Of a DNA stretch of 64,000 nt, positions 36,140 through 44,581 are shown one piece after another. Both the position numbers and the translations under genes were made by a program. The DNA is from a virus. How positions within the stretch are numbered: position 1 is the stretch's first letter; every line of letters begins with the position of its first letter. The notes beneath the pieces are model-generated. The model saw only the letters and a list, made by a program, of their open reading frames with translations, had not been told where the DNA came from and did no database searches. The stretch covers positions 18,470 to 82,469 of the IMG/VR virus record IMGVR_UViG_3300033571_019537. One strand, given 5' to 3'.

Positions 36140-38317
36140 ATGAGAACTTTAATTCTAACAAGGGGTTGTCCTGGTTCAGGAAAATCAACTTTTATTAAAA
36201 ATAATGGTCTGGAGGAATATACACTTTCCCCAGACCAAATTCGTTTATTATTTCAATCACCATCTCTTAATGAATTGGGTGGTTTAAATATTTCAATGAA
36301 TAATGATAACAAAGTTTGGTCATTACTTTTTGAACTTCTTGAAAAACGAATGGAAAGGGGTGAATTAACGGTAATAGATGCAACACATCAAGGTAGAACA
36401 AATTTTCAACGTTATAAAAAATTAATTGAAAATTATCGTTATCGTGCATTTGTATTGGATTTTACTGATGTTCCAATAGAAAGGGTTTTAAAACAAAATA
36501 AAATGCGTGATGAATATAAATTTGTTCCAGAAGAAGTTATTCACCGTGCATTTGCAAGATATGATTTGGAAAAACCTCAAGGTAGGTTTATTATAACAAA
36601 ACCTGATAATTTATTTGAAAATATTCATGCAAAACCAATTGATTTATCCAATTATAAAAATGTTTATATATTCGGTGATATTCATGGTTGTGTTGAACCT
36701 TTAATTCAATTTTTTCAAGATAATCCTTTTTCTTTAGAAAATCAATATATTTTTGTTGGTGACTTTATTGATAGGGGTATAAATAATTCTGATGTATTAA
36801 AATATATGTTGGAATTATCAAAACAACCCAATGTTTATCTTATTGAAGGTAATCATGAAATACATCTTTGGAAATGGGGTAATAATGAAATATCAAAATC
36901 TAAAGTATTTGAAGTTGAAACAAAACCCCAATTAGAAGAATCTGATTTCACCAAATCTGATGCAAGGGAATTATATCGAAAATTAGGTCAAATGTCATGG
37001 TTTACATATAATGGAAAAGAATATCTTGTAACTCATGGTGGTTTATCTACGTTCCCAAAAAGAAATTTAATTTATATTGCAACGCAAGAAATGATTAAAG
37101 GTGTTGGCAGACATAATTTGGATATTGATGAAGTTTTTTCACAAAACTGTAATAAGGAAATTTATCAAATTCATGGTCATAGAAATTCAAAAAACTCATC
37201 AATATTTGCATCAGAAAAATCATTTAACTTGGAGGGTAAAATTGAATTTGGTGGTCATTTAAGAATTTTGCATTTATCTGGTAATGAAATTAAAGGTATT
37301 GAAATTAAAAATAATTTATTTAAAATAAAAGAAGAACTTGATACCGAAGTGGTAAATCTTGAAGGACTTAATTTGGTTAATGAATTAAGAAAATCCAGAT
37401 TAGTTCGTGAAAATAAGTTAACCAATTATATATCTTCTTTTAATTTTACTCGTGATGCATTTTTCAATTCAAAATGGAATCAATTAAACATTAAGGCAAG
37501 GGGATTATTTCTTAATACAATTAATGGTGAAATTATAACTCGTTCTTATGATAAATTTTTTAATATTGGAGAACAAAAAGAAACATCATTGGATATATTA
37601 CCTACAAAAATAAAATTTCCACTTACTTGTTGGCATAAATATAATGGTTTTTTGGGATTGGTAGGTTATGATTCCATTAAAGATGAAGTTTTTATATCAT
37701 CAAAATCAACTTCTGATGGAGAATTTTCCCAAATGTTTGCCAAAATATTAAAAGAAAAAATCACTAACTTTGACTTACTAAAAGATTATGTAAAAAATAA
37801 TAATTGTTCACTTATTTTTGAGGTAATTGAACCGAATTTAGACCCACATATTATTGAATATCCCAAACCAAATATCGTTCTTATTGAATCTGTAAAAAGA
37901 GATATTGAATTTAAAACTGATTCTTATGAAGAATTATTAAAAATTGGTAAGGAATTGGGATTGGATGTTAAAGAAAAAGTTGCAGTTTTTAATCATTGGG
38001 AAGAATTTTATGAATTCTATAAAAAAATTCTTCATCATGATTATAATTTAAATGGTGAATGGATTGAGGGATTTGTATTTGAGGATATGAATAAATTTAT
38101 GTTTAAATACAAAACTTATTTTTATAATAAGTGGAAGTATAGAAGAGGAATTAAAGATGCAGTTGCAAGACAAAAAGATGATAATAAACCATTTAATCAC
38201 GGTAAATTAAAATCTAAAGAAGATGTTGAATTTTATGGTTGGTTAAAACAACTTGATAAGGATTATTTAAAAGAAGTGTCAATTATTGCATTAAGAAATC
38301 AATGGTTAAAAAGATGA
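36140..38317 (+). CDS. RNA repair enzyme: polynucleotide kinase - phosphatase - RNA ligase fusion
   Basis: 725 aa. Domain 1 (1-150): P-loop kinase, GCPGSGKST at residues 9-17, for 5'-phosphorylation. Domain 2 (about 172-390): calcineurin-type metallophosphatase with GDIHGC (179-184), GDFIDRG (207-213), GNHE (237-240) and VTHGG, for removal of 2',3'-cyclic or 3' phosphate. Domain 3 (about 400-725): nucleotidyltransferase ligase, with motif I K500-Y-N-G in HKYNGFLG, motif III LIFEVIEP, motif IV EGFVFED and motif V FKYK. One chain thus heals and seals broken RNA. In T4 the separate Pnkp and Rnl1 repair tRNA cut by host anticodon nucleases. The gene heads an operon with its own promoter. Confidence 0.9.
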   Translation: MRTLILTRGCPGSGKSTFIKNNGLEEYTLSPDQIRLLFQSPSLNELGGLNISMNNDNKVWSLLFELLEKRMERGELTVIDATHQGRTNFQRYKKLIENYRYRAFVLDFTDVPIERVLKQNKMRDEYKFVPEEVIHRAFARYDLEKPQGRFIITKPDNLFENIHAKPIDLSNYKNVYIFGDIHGCVEPLIQFFQDNPFSLENQYIFVGDFIDRGINNSDVLKYMLELSKQPNVYLIEGNHEIHLWKWGNNEISKSKVFEVETKPQLEESDFTKSDARELYRKLGQMSWFTYNGKEYLVTHGGLSTFPKRNLIYIATQEMIKGVGRHNLDIDEVFSQNCNKEIYQIHGHRNSKNSSIFASEKSFNLEGKIEFGGHLRILHLSGNEIKGIEIKNNLFKIKEELDTEVVNLEGLNLVNELRKSRLVRENKLTNYISSFNFTRDAFFNSKWNQLNIKARGLFLNTINGEIITRSYDKFFNIGEQKETSLDILPTKIKFPLTCWHKYNGFLGLVGYDSIKDEVFISSKSTSDGEFSQMFAKILKEKITNFDLLKDYVKNNNCSLIFEVIEPNLDPHIIEYPKPNIVLIESVKRDIEFKTDSYEELLKIGKELGLDVKEKVAVFNHWEEFYEFYKKILHHDYNLNGEWIEGFVFEDMNKFMFKYKTYFYNKWKYRRGIKDAVARQKDDNKPFNHGKLKSKEDVEFYGWLKQLDKDYLKEVSIIALRNQWLKR

Positions 38318-38625
38318 AAAATACATTTTTTACGGTAGAAGAAATTCAATTAAAAAATAATATTATGATTAATACAGAAAAATTAAGAAAAATTATTCTT
38401 TTAAAAGAAAAAGAAAACGAGGAAATTAAAGAAAAGGAAAATTTAATACACAAATGTGTTTATGATTTACAGATTTGTCCTGTTTGCGGTAATCCTTTAA
38501 AATATGAAATAATAAAAGAAAGAAGTTTTTTGTTTTTTACTAATAAAAGAGCATTTACTTATTGTACTACAAATAAGACCCATTATAATGAAGAAGATGA
38601 ATCTGGTGAAGAAGAAGATTGTTAA
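38314..38625 (+). CDS. Tagged small zinc-ribbon-like protein
   Basis: 103 aa from the ATG overlapping the ligase stop (ATGA). Starts MKNTFFTVEEI, a clear copy of the shared N-terminal tag. A helical charged stretch follows, then CPVCGNP and a later single Cys, suggesting a partial zinc ribbon, and an acidic C terminus (EEDESGEEEDC). Function unknown. Confidence 0.65.
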   Translation: MKNTFFTVEEIQLKNNIMINTEKLRKIILLKEKENEEIKEKENLIHKCVYDLQICPVCGNPLKYEIIKERSFLFFTNKRAFTYCTTNKTHYNEEDESGEEEDC

Positions 38626-38642
38626 TATTTTAATAAATTAAA

Positions 38643-39335
38643 ATGAACTATCAAGATTATAAATATATTTTTCCACCAAGACCAGAAAATGCAACAAAAA
38701 TTTCTGATTGTGAATTTTATCAATCTAATGGTTATTTCGCACAACCAAAATTAAATGGTTCTTGCTGTTTATTATTCACAAATGGTCAAACTTTTATTGT
38801 AAAAAATAGACATAAACAATCTTTTTCAAATTTTAAAATAAGTGTAGAAATAGAAACATTAGTTAAAAGAATTTATGAAAAAAATAAAGATTTGGGTTGG
38901 ATTGTTTTGGTTGGTGAATATCTAAATAAATCGCAAAAAGATGAAAATGGAAAAATATTTAACCAAAAACTTGTTTTTTTCGATTTAATTGTTTATAATT
39001 CAAAACATCTTCTGGGTGAATCTTTCCAAAGTCGTTATAATCTTCTTTTGAATTTGTTCACATCTAAAGATGAAACTGATAAATATTACTTTGGTAAATT
39101 GGATTTAAAAGACTATAACAAATGGTTATATACAATAGATGAAACTTTTTATGTTGTTAAAACCTTTGTAAAAGAAGATTTTAAGGAATTATATGAAGAA
39201 ATGGTGAAACATGAATTATATGAAGGTTTGGTCTTAAAGAGAATGGTTGCACCATTGGAAAATGGTATTACCGAAAAAAATAATACCAAGTCACAAATAA
39301 AAATTAGAAAAGAAACAAAAAATTATAAATTCTGA
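38643..39335 (+). CDS. Second RNA ligase (nucleotidyltransferase superfamily)
   Basis: 230 aa. Motif I K36-L-N-G (AQPKLNGSC), a downstream RHKQSF strand, motif III LVGEYL, motif IV EGLVLKR and motif V IKIRK match the covalent nucleotidyltransferase core of RNA ligases. No separate C-terminal domain is present. The short length suggests a minimal ligase or a partner-dependent enzyme. Position right after the kinase-phosphatase-ligase gene suggests a role in RNA repair; a DNA ligase function is less likely. Confidence 0.8.
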   Translation: MNYQDYKYIFPPRPENATKISDCEFYQSNGYFAQPKLNGSCCLLFTNGQTFIVKNRHKQSFSNFKISVEIETLVKRIYEKNKDLGWIVLVGEYLNKSQKDENGKIFNQKLVFFDLIVYNSKHLLGESFQSRYNLLLNLFTSKDETDKYYFGKLDLKDYNKWLYTIDETFYVVKTFVKEDFKELYEEMVKHELYEGLVLKRMVAPLENGITEKNNTKSQIKIRKETKNYKF

Positions 39336-39658
39336 TGAAAACATTTTTTCAAGTAGATGAAATAAAACCCATAAAAAGGAAGAAAAATAATTCAGTTGTA
39401 GAATCAACCACTCAATTGATTGATAATTCATTACCTAATTGGTTTACAAATATTCAATTACTTAGAAAAAAGTATAATGAAATAGAAAAACTTAATGATA
39501 ATGAATTATTATTATTTTTAGATAATAAAAACTTTGATGAACGTTGTCAATATATTTTAGGGTTAGTTGATTATTGTCTTGAAATTAATTCATTTCCTTC
39601 ATTAAAAAAATATAAAGAAGAACTTTTATATTTAAAAAAAATAAATAAACAAAAATAA
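39335..39658 (+). CDS. Tagged small helical protein
   Basis: 107 aa, starting at the ATGA-type overlap with the ligase stop. The N terminus MKTFFQVDEIKPIKRKK is the shared tag, with V-D-E in place of V-E-E. The rest is helical and charged. No domain recognised. Confidence 0.65.
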   Translation: MKTFFQVDEIKPIKRKKNNSVVESTTQLIDNSLPNWFTNIQLLRKKYNEIEKLNDNELLLFLDNKNFDERCQYILGLVDYCLEINSFPSLKKYKEELLYLKKINKQK

Positions 39659-39659
39659 A

Positions 39660-40145
39660 ATGAAAAAAGACATTACAAAAGAAGAGTTTGAAAAACTTTA
39701 TAACGAATGGTATCCCAAATTCAAATCTTTGGGTTTGGACAACTTAAAGTTCCAAATTATGCGTACATTGTATGGTGAAAAAATAAAAGAAACTTTTCAA
39801 CAAAAAAAGGATTTTGGTAATTCATTGGAAAATTTTGAGAATTATGAAAAACTTTGCAAAGAAACAAAAAAAGATGTTTTAAAAAACGAATTGGAATTAA
39901 AAATTTTAAATGATAATGAATTTGAAATTTATTTCAATAAATCCCTAAAATGTAAAATTACAGATTATTATGAAGGAAAAACAAAACACTTCATAATGTA
40001 TAATCTTTTGTGTAATAAAAAATCAGACACATACGAAAGGGAAATTAGTTCTTTGATTGCAAATCAAGAATATAATGTAACAAAAATAAAATTCAATCCA
40101 ACTTTTGATGAAATTATTGATAAATTTCTTCCTCAATTAAAATAA
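39660..40145 (+). CDS. Hypothetical protein
   Basis: 161 aa, one nt after the previous stop. The helical N-terminal half is charged (ITKEEFEKLYNEWYPKF); the C-terminal half has strands around FEIYFNKSLKCKI. No family recognised. Lies between the RNA-repair genes and the sigma factor. Confidence 0.6.
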   Translation: MKKDITKEEFEKLYNEWYPKFKSLGLDNLKFQIMRTLYGEKIKETFQQKKDFGNSLENFENYEKLCKETKKDVLKNELELKILNDNEFEIYFNKSLKCKITDYYEGKTKHFIMYNLLCNKKSDTYEREISSLIANQEYNVTKIKFNPTFDEIIDKFLPQLK

Positions 40146-40170
40146 TTTTTTATAATCAAACCAAACCTAT

Positions 40171-41004
40171 ATGTTAAAAACCAAAACAAGAAAAAAAGAA
40201 AAAAAAGAAGGTATTGATGATATAATTGAAACCAATCTATCATCCTTATTTTTTAAGGATGTTAGAAAAACACAAAAATTATCAGGTGATGATGAAAAAT
40301 TAATGTGGCAAAAATATTTTAAAACAAAAGATAAAAAAATAAGAGATTTAATAATAAAATCTCATTTACTTTTCGCAATAAAAACTGCAAATGAATTTAG
40401 TGGTGTTTGTAATCAATATAATATTGATATAAAAGATTTATATCAAGAGGCATTAATTGGTCTTGTTACCGCATCTGAAAAATATACTTTAGAAAAAAAC
40501 ACTAAATTTATATCTTATGCAGTATGGTGGGTTCGCCAATCCATTCTTGCATATCTTTCTGAATATTCAAGAGAAATAAGATTACCTTTAAATGTTGTTA
40601 ATGATATTCAAAAACAACAAAAAAAGAATGAACAAAAACTAAAACAAGATGAGTTTGTTGATACAAGTGATGATATATTTGTACCAACAGTACAATCAAT
40701 TTATTCTTCAATTAATGAAGATGGTGATGAATTAATTGATTTAATACCAGCAAATATAACCCCACCTGATAATATTGATAAATTTGATAAAAGAAAAGAA
40801 TTAGAAGATTTAATTAGTAATGTACTTGATGAAAGAGAAAAAACTATTATTACAATGTATTATGGGTTTGATGGTAATAATAATTGTAATTTAGAAGATG
40901 TTGGTGATGAATTAAATTTAACCAAAGAAAGGGTTAGACAAATAAAAGAAATTGCACTTAAAAAACTTAGAACAAACGGAAAAAATCTTTTTAAATTTAA
41001 ATAA
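40171..41004 (+). CDS. RNA polymerase sigma factor (sigma-70 family)
   Basis: 277 aa. Region 1.2/2: LSGDDEKLMWQKYF, then LIIKSHLLFAIKTANEF; region 2.2-2.4: IDIKDLYQEALIGLVTASEKY and ISYAVWWVRQSILAYL (shown in part); region 4: NLEDVGDELNLTKERVRQIK with LKKLR. A short linker replaces part of region 3. It would direct host RNA polymerase to phage promoters, the natural candidate reader for the A/T-only late-like motifs. Group 2/RpoD-like rather than ECF. Confidence 0.9.
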   Translation: MLKTKTRKKEKKEGIDDIIETNLSSLFFKDVRKTQKLSGDDEKLMWQKYFKTKDKKIRDLIIKSHLLFAIKTANEFSGVCNQYNIDIKDLYQEALIGLVTASEKYTLEKNTKFISYAVWWVRQSILAYLSEYSREIRLPLNVVNDIQKQQKKNEQKLKQDEFVDTSDDIFVPTVQSIYSSINEDGDELIDLIPANITPPDNIDKFDKRKELEDLISNVLDEREKTIITMYYGFDGNNNCNLEDVGDELNLTKERVRQIKEIALKKLRTNGKNLFKFK

Positions 41005-41005
41005 A

Positions 41006-41108
41006 ATGAATACAGTTTTTACAGTAGAAGAACATAAAGAAAAGATTGATTCATTTTATTAAGAATAATCCTGAAAATAGAATATTTTATAAATATTTTA
41101 AAATATAA
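41006..41108 (+). pseudogene. Tag-bearing gene fragment
   Basis: An ATG one nt after the sigma stop opens an 18-codon frame, MNTVFTVEEHKEK..., ending at 41062; the first nine residues are the shared tag. A +1 frame from about 41043 continues as LIHFIKNNPENRIFY and ends at 41108. I read this as the broken remnant of a tagged protein, though a real 18-residue peptide is possible. Confidence 0.45.
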
Positions 41109-41168
41109 ATTAAATTTAAAAAGTAATTGTCAATTTGACTGGTTTATAAAACTATTAAATAATTAATT

Positions 41169-41594
41169 ATGATATACTTACTAATATTATTATTTTTTGT
41201 TTCATTAACATTAATAATTGTTTGCAACAATCCAAAAAGATTAGGTGTTGTTTACACTACAAAATTCGGTATGTTTTTATTTCAAAAAACTATGGAAAAA
41301 GGTTTTTCAATATACTTTTCCAAAAAACCAATGATTTTAAATCATACCAAATTTGTAACAAATCAATTATCATTACATATTTGGACTTCCCAAGTTACAT
41401 TTATTTCAAATAAATTAAAAGAAATTAAACCTGACCCATATCAATTTGGAATTCAGGAAGGTAGTAAATTTTTGGAAAGGGAACAAAGAAGAATTATAAA
41501 TAAGTCTGATAATGAAACTGCAAAAACAATTAGAAAATTTGATGATATGAATTATTACTTTAATTTATATAAAGTAGAAGAAAATGTACTATAA
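41169..41594 (+). CDS. Membrane-anchored hypothetical protein
   Basis: 141 aa. Residues about 1-19 form a membrane anchor (MIYLLILLFFVSLTLIIVC), followed by a basic, soluble domain with no recognised motif. A 106-nt gap precedes it, containing a GTCAATTTGAC palindrome (41127-41137). It overlaps the next gene by 11 nt. Confidence 0.6.
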   Translation: MIYLLILLFFVSLTLIIVCNNPKRLGVVYTTKFGMFLFQKTMEKGFSIYFSKKPMILNHTKFVTNQLSLHIWTSQVTFISNKLKEIKPDPYQFGIQEGSKFLEREQRRIINKSDNETAKTIRKFDDMNYYFNLYKVEENVL

Positions 41595-42036
41595 TGATTA
41601 TAAAGTAGATTTTTTATATACAAAAAAGTTAATAACAAAAAATTCTTTTGTATTATTACCTGACCAAACCATAGGTAAGGTAATTGGATTTTCATCAGGT
41701 ATTTGTTGTTTAACAAAAGATGGTGAAAAAAAATATACATTAAAAGAAATTAAACCAATTTTGTTATTTGCAACAAATAAATCAATTTTTAAAAGTAATA
41801 TAGTTATTTATGAAAATGAATTCTTTGTTGTAGATTCTGTTAATGATAATGAAGTAACTTGTTTAAATCATTTAGAAGAAGTTATTAAATTACCAAAAGA
41901 AAAACTTAAAAGGTTTAATGGTATAATTAAAACAGAAAAATTATTTCAGGTTGGTGATTCTATTTCAGGATATGAAAGTTATGGTTATTTTAATGAAAAT
42001 TTATATCCTGAAAGTATATACGATAACTGGTATTAA
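41584..42036 (+). CDS. Hypothetical protein
   Basis: 150 aa, beta-rich, with repeated short hairpins (SFVLLPDQTIGKVIGFSSG, KIVIYENEFFVVDSV-like). It may hold two SH3-like barrels (about 20-60 and 70-110). No family recognised. Confidence 0.55.
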   Translation: MYYNDYKVDFLYTKKLITKNSFVLLPDQTIGKVIGFSSGICCLTKDGEKKYTLKEIKPILLFATNKSIFKSNIVIYENEFFVVDSVNDNEVTCLNHLEEVIKLPKEKLKRFNGIIKTEKLFQVGDSISGYESYGYFNENLYPESIYDNWY

Positions 42037-42039
42037 AAT

Positions 42040-42333
42040 ATGACATTAAAAAGAACTTTTGAAAATATTAAAAAATATTCCTTATTGCATAATGATTTTT
42101 TAATTTGGAGTGATAGTTATGAAAAATCAAGAAAAATAGTTAAAACTTTACAACAATTAGGTTTTAAAAATCCTAATTTTTATGAGGGAACAGAAATAGA
42201 ATGTTATTATGGTATTGAATCAAAAAAAATAATTTTTAAAAATTTCATTCGTATAATGAACCTAAAATCAAGTGGTTTTCATAAAGTTATTGATTATGAT
42301 GTTTTTGAAAAAAATTTTATAAAATCTTTATAA
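42040..42333 (+). CDS. Small hypothetical protein
   Basis: 97 aa, mixed alpha/beta; starts MTLKRTFENIKKYSLLHND. Ends tail-to-tail with the leftward 42317 gene (17-nt overlap). No family recognised. Confidence 0.55.
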   Translation: MTLKRTFENIKKYSLLHNDFLIWSDSYEKSRKIVKTLQQLGFKNPNFYEGTEIECYYGIESKKIIFKNFIRIMNLKSSGFHKVIDYDVFEKNFIKSL

Positions 42334-43003
42334 GTTTATCCTTTTCAATCAAATAAGAATTATTTTTTATTTTAACTCCTTTATTTTCAAAAATCCATAT
42401 TTTATCATCATTATCATGAAATATAAATAAATCTTGTTTATAATCCTTTGCGAATTGATTTAAGTTAATAAAATAAACCTTTTCCCCTTCTTTTACAGAT
42501 TTAACTTTTTTAATTTGTCCAGTCTTTCCATCTATTATAATATCCTGTCCAATAAAATCTATTACTGAACCATCACCAGAAGTTACCTTAATTCTTTCAT
42601 AAACTTCATTTAAACGACTTTCTACTATTTTCTCTGTCTTACTACCCCTTTCACGAGAAAACGTTATAAAATCAATTATTTGTGGTATTAGTGGGGAATT
42701 TGGTGAGAACATATCATTTCTATAATACCAAATCATATTTAAAAGGTCATTATTCTTTTTTGAATCTAATCTAGTTTTTTGTTGCTCATAACCAAATTTC
42801 TTTCCTGAAATTTTTTCTAAATAAGGTAAAACAACTTTTTGGAAAGTTGTATAATGAGTATTGATAAAATTTATATTACTCCAAGTAGGATTATCTTTTT
42901 CAGTTAAAGGTTTAACAACACCCCTTTTTTCTTCTGAATAAAAATCTTTAAATTGTTCTTTAACAATTTTATTTATAACATCTTTATAATCTTCTATAAA
43001 CAT
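42317..43003 (-). CDS. PD-(D/E)xK-type nuclease candidate
   Basis: 228 aa. The central IDFIGQDIIIDGKTGQIKKVK region (shown in part: DIIIDGKTGQIKK) has the D...Q-x-K pattern seen in restriction-type nucleases with Gln in place of Glu. A preceding helix RGSKTEKIVESRLNEVYERI supplies a possible upstream Glu. The N-terminal half is helical. Substrate unknown. It is the last gene of a leftward cluster. Confidence 0.5.
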   Translation of the reverse strand: MFIEDYKDVINKIVKEQFKDFYSEEKRGVVKPLTEKDNPTWSNINFINTHYTTFQKVVLPYLEKISGKKFGYEQQKTRLDSKKNNDLLNMIWYYRNDMFSPNSPLIPQIIDFITFSRERGSKTEKIVESRLNEVYERIKVTSGDGSVIDFIGQDIIIDGKTGQIKKVKSVKEGEKVYFINLNQFAKDYKQDLFIFHDNDDKIWIFENKGVKIKNNSYLIEKDKLIKIL

Positions 43004-43032
43004 GGATTAAATATAATGAAAAATTGCAGAAA

Positions 43033-43386
43033 TTAAATTTTTTCCACCAATTCAGTCAATTTCTGCAAATCTGAATTCTGAAAAGTTTGTTTTAATTTTT
43101 CAATAGTTTGTTGCAGTAATTCATCTTTCTTTTCCTTTTCAATATTATCATTAATCAATTTTTTAATATATTCAACAGATGATTCAATTTTACTTTCCTT
43201 TTCTGAATAAAAGAAAACAGTTTTTTTATTCATTTCATTTAAATCTGAATTATCTTCACGAATTACTATAATCCCTTCACTTTCAGGAATAAACCAACTA
43301 TTTTTAATGGAAATAGTGAAAAGGATATTTTCCTTTAAAAATTTAATTTCTTTAATATAATCTTTTAATTTTTCTAATTCTATCAT
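43033..43386 (-). CDS. Helical hypothetical protein
   Basis: 117 aa. The C-terminal half is predicted helical with heptad-like spacing (EKEKKDELLQQTIEKLKQT), perhaps a coiled coil. No family recognised. ATGA-type overlap with the upstream gene. Confidence 0.6.
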   Translation of the reverse strand: MIELEKLKDYIKEIKFLKENILFTISIKNSWFIPESEGIIVIREDNSDLNEMNKKTVFFYSEKESKIESSVEYIKKLINDNIEKEKKDELLQQTIEKLKQTFQNSDLQKLTELVEKI

Positions 43387-43583
43387 AAAAATATTTTAAA
43401 AATATAAGTAAATATAAAAGATATTGCAAACAACAAATACATTTTATCTCTTTTATCTAATATTATCGGTTCAGGAAATTCCTTTCTTAATTCCATTACA
43501 AAATCAAACAAATATTTTCCACATAAAAAAATTGATACAAATAAACCAAATAATAAAACTATATTGATTAAATTAATTATCAT
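43383..43583 (-). CDS. Small two-span membrane protein
   Basis: 66 aa with two hydrophobic segments (about 2-24 and 47-65) joined by a charged loop (ELRKEFPEPIILDKRDK). The hairpin topology is compatible with class II holins, but no lysis gene is adjacent. Overlaps its neighbours by 4 nt on each side. Confidence 0.6.
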   Translation of the reverse strand: MIINLINIVLLFGLFVSIFLCGKYLFDFVMELRKEFPEPIILDKRDKMYLLFAISFIFTYIFKIFL

Positions 43584-43795
43584 TTAATACCTCCCATATC
43601 TTTTAACATAAACAAAATAATTTTTCTTAATTTAAGAGATTGTTTACGCATTTCATTTAAGTAACGTCTTGCAAGTTTACCATTTTTTTTAACACCAAAT
43701 TCATCAAACTTGGTTATGTTTTTTTCTATTAAGAAATTAATATTTTTGTATCTTTCAATTTCTTCTTTTAATGATTTAAATTCTAATTCTGTCAT
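43580..43795 (-). CDS. Small helical basic protein
   Basis: 71 aa, helical and lysine/arginine-rich, with KKNGKLARRYLNEMRKQSLK. Possibly nucleic-acid binding. Overlaps the following gene by 4 nt and follows the upstream gene by 2 nt. Confidence 0.6.
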   Translation of the reverse strand: MTELEFKSLKEEIERYKNINFLIEKNITKFDEFGVKKNGKLARRYLNEMRKQSLKLRKIILFMLKDMGGIK

Positions 43796-43797
43796 GG

Positions 43798-44532
43798 TTA
43801 ATTTGTTTTTTCAGGAATGAATGTAAAACGGTAAAATTTATTATTTTCTTCATTATCATAAATTTTCAATGTTGGGTAAATTACTATACCTAAAGAATTT
43901 ATTTTTTCTAAATTTTCTTTAACATAATCTTCTGTATAGGTTTCAACACCTAATGTTATATTATTTTCATTAGTCATTTTAAAACTACCATTACCATCAC
44001 TAATTAAATCAAAAGAATCATGATAATTAACAATTTTATTTTTTGTTAAAGAATAAGTAAACACTGGTAAATCTGTAACTAAAATTTTATCAGGATTAAC
44101 CCCTAATTTTATATATCTTTCTTTTTCTTCTTCAATTGTATTAAATCTAACTTCTGATGAAATAGTTTTAATTTTTCTTTCACCAAACCATTTTGTCAAA
44201 AAAGATTTAATGTCAAAATTAAGCATATCTTGGATATATTTATCTTTTTTGTTATATTGTTTAATCAAATTTTCTTTATCCTTTTCTTGTTTTTTTAAAA
44301 CATTTGTTAGATAATTCATTTCATTTTCTTCAAAAGTAAATTCGTCATATAATTCACCATTCAGGATTATATTATATGCAGATTTAATTCTGTCTTTTAA
44401 ATTTTTTCTTTCATTCTTTAATTTAAAGACCATTACATTCTTAGGGAAATTGGTTTGTGAGGTATTAATTACCTCATTTTCCATTATTAATTCTGAATTA
44501 TTTCTTTTTGATTTTAATTTAATTGCGTTCAT
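43798..44532 (-). CDS. Hypothetical protein
   Basis: 244 aa. Central coiled-coil-like helix (LTNVLKKQEKDKENLIKQYN) and a beta-rich C-terminal half. No domain recognised. It is the first gene of the leftward cluster and divergent from the 44582 modular gene. Confidence 0.6.
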   Translation of the reverse strand: MNAIKLKSKRNNSELIMENEVINTSQTNFPKNVMVFKLKNERKNLKDRIKSAYNIILNGELYDEFTFEENEMNYLTNVLKKQEKDKENLIKQYNKKDKYIQDMLNFDIKSFLTKWFGERKIKTISSEVRFNTIEEEKERYIKLGVNPDKILVTDLPVFTYSLTKNKIVNYHDSFDLISDGNGSFKMTNENNITLGVETYTEDYVKENLEKINSLGIVIYPTLKIYDNEENNKFYRFTFIPEKTN

Positions 44533-44581
44533 AATGCATAAATATAATAAATTATTCCAAAAATTAAAATATTTATTCTAT

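Noticed and set aside
41127-41137. GTCAATTTGAC palindrome as a repressor operator
   Set aside because: Only one short copy is present and no repressor gene is near; a chance palindrome is likely.
44450-44581. Longer N terminus for the 44582 modular protein
   Set aside because: The extension overlaps the divergent gene at 43798-44532 and covers the intergenic promoter region; MKYILTEKQ is a far more typical start.
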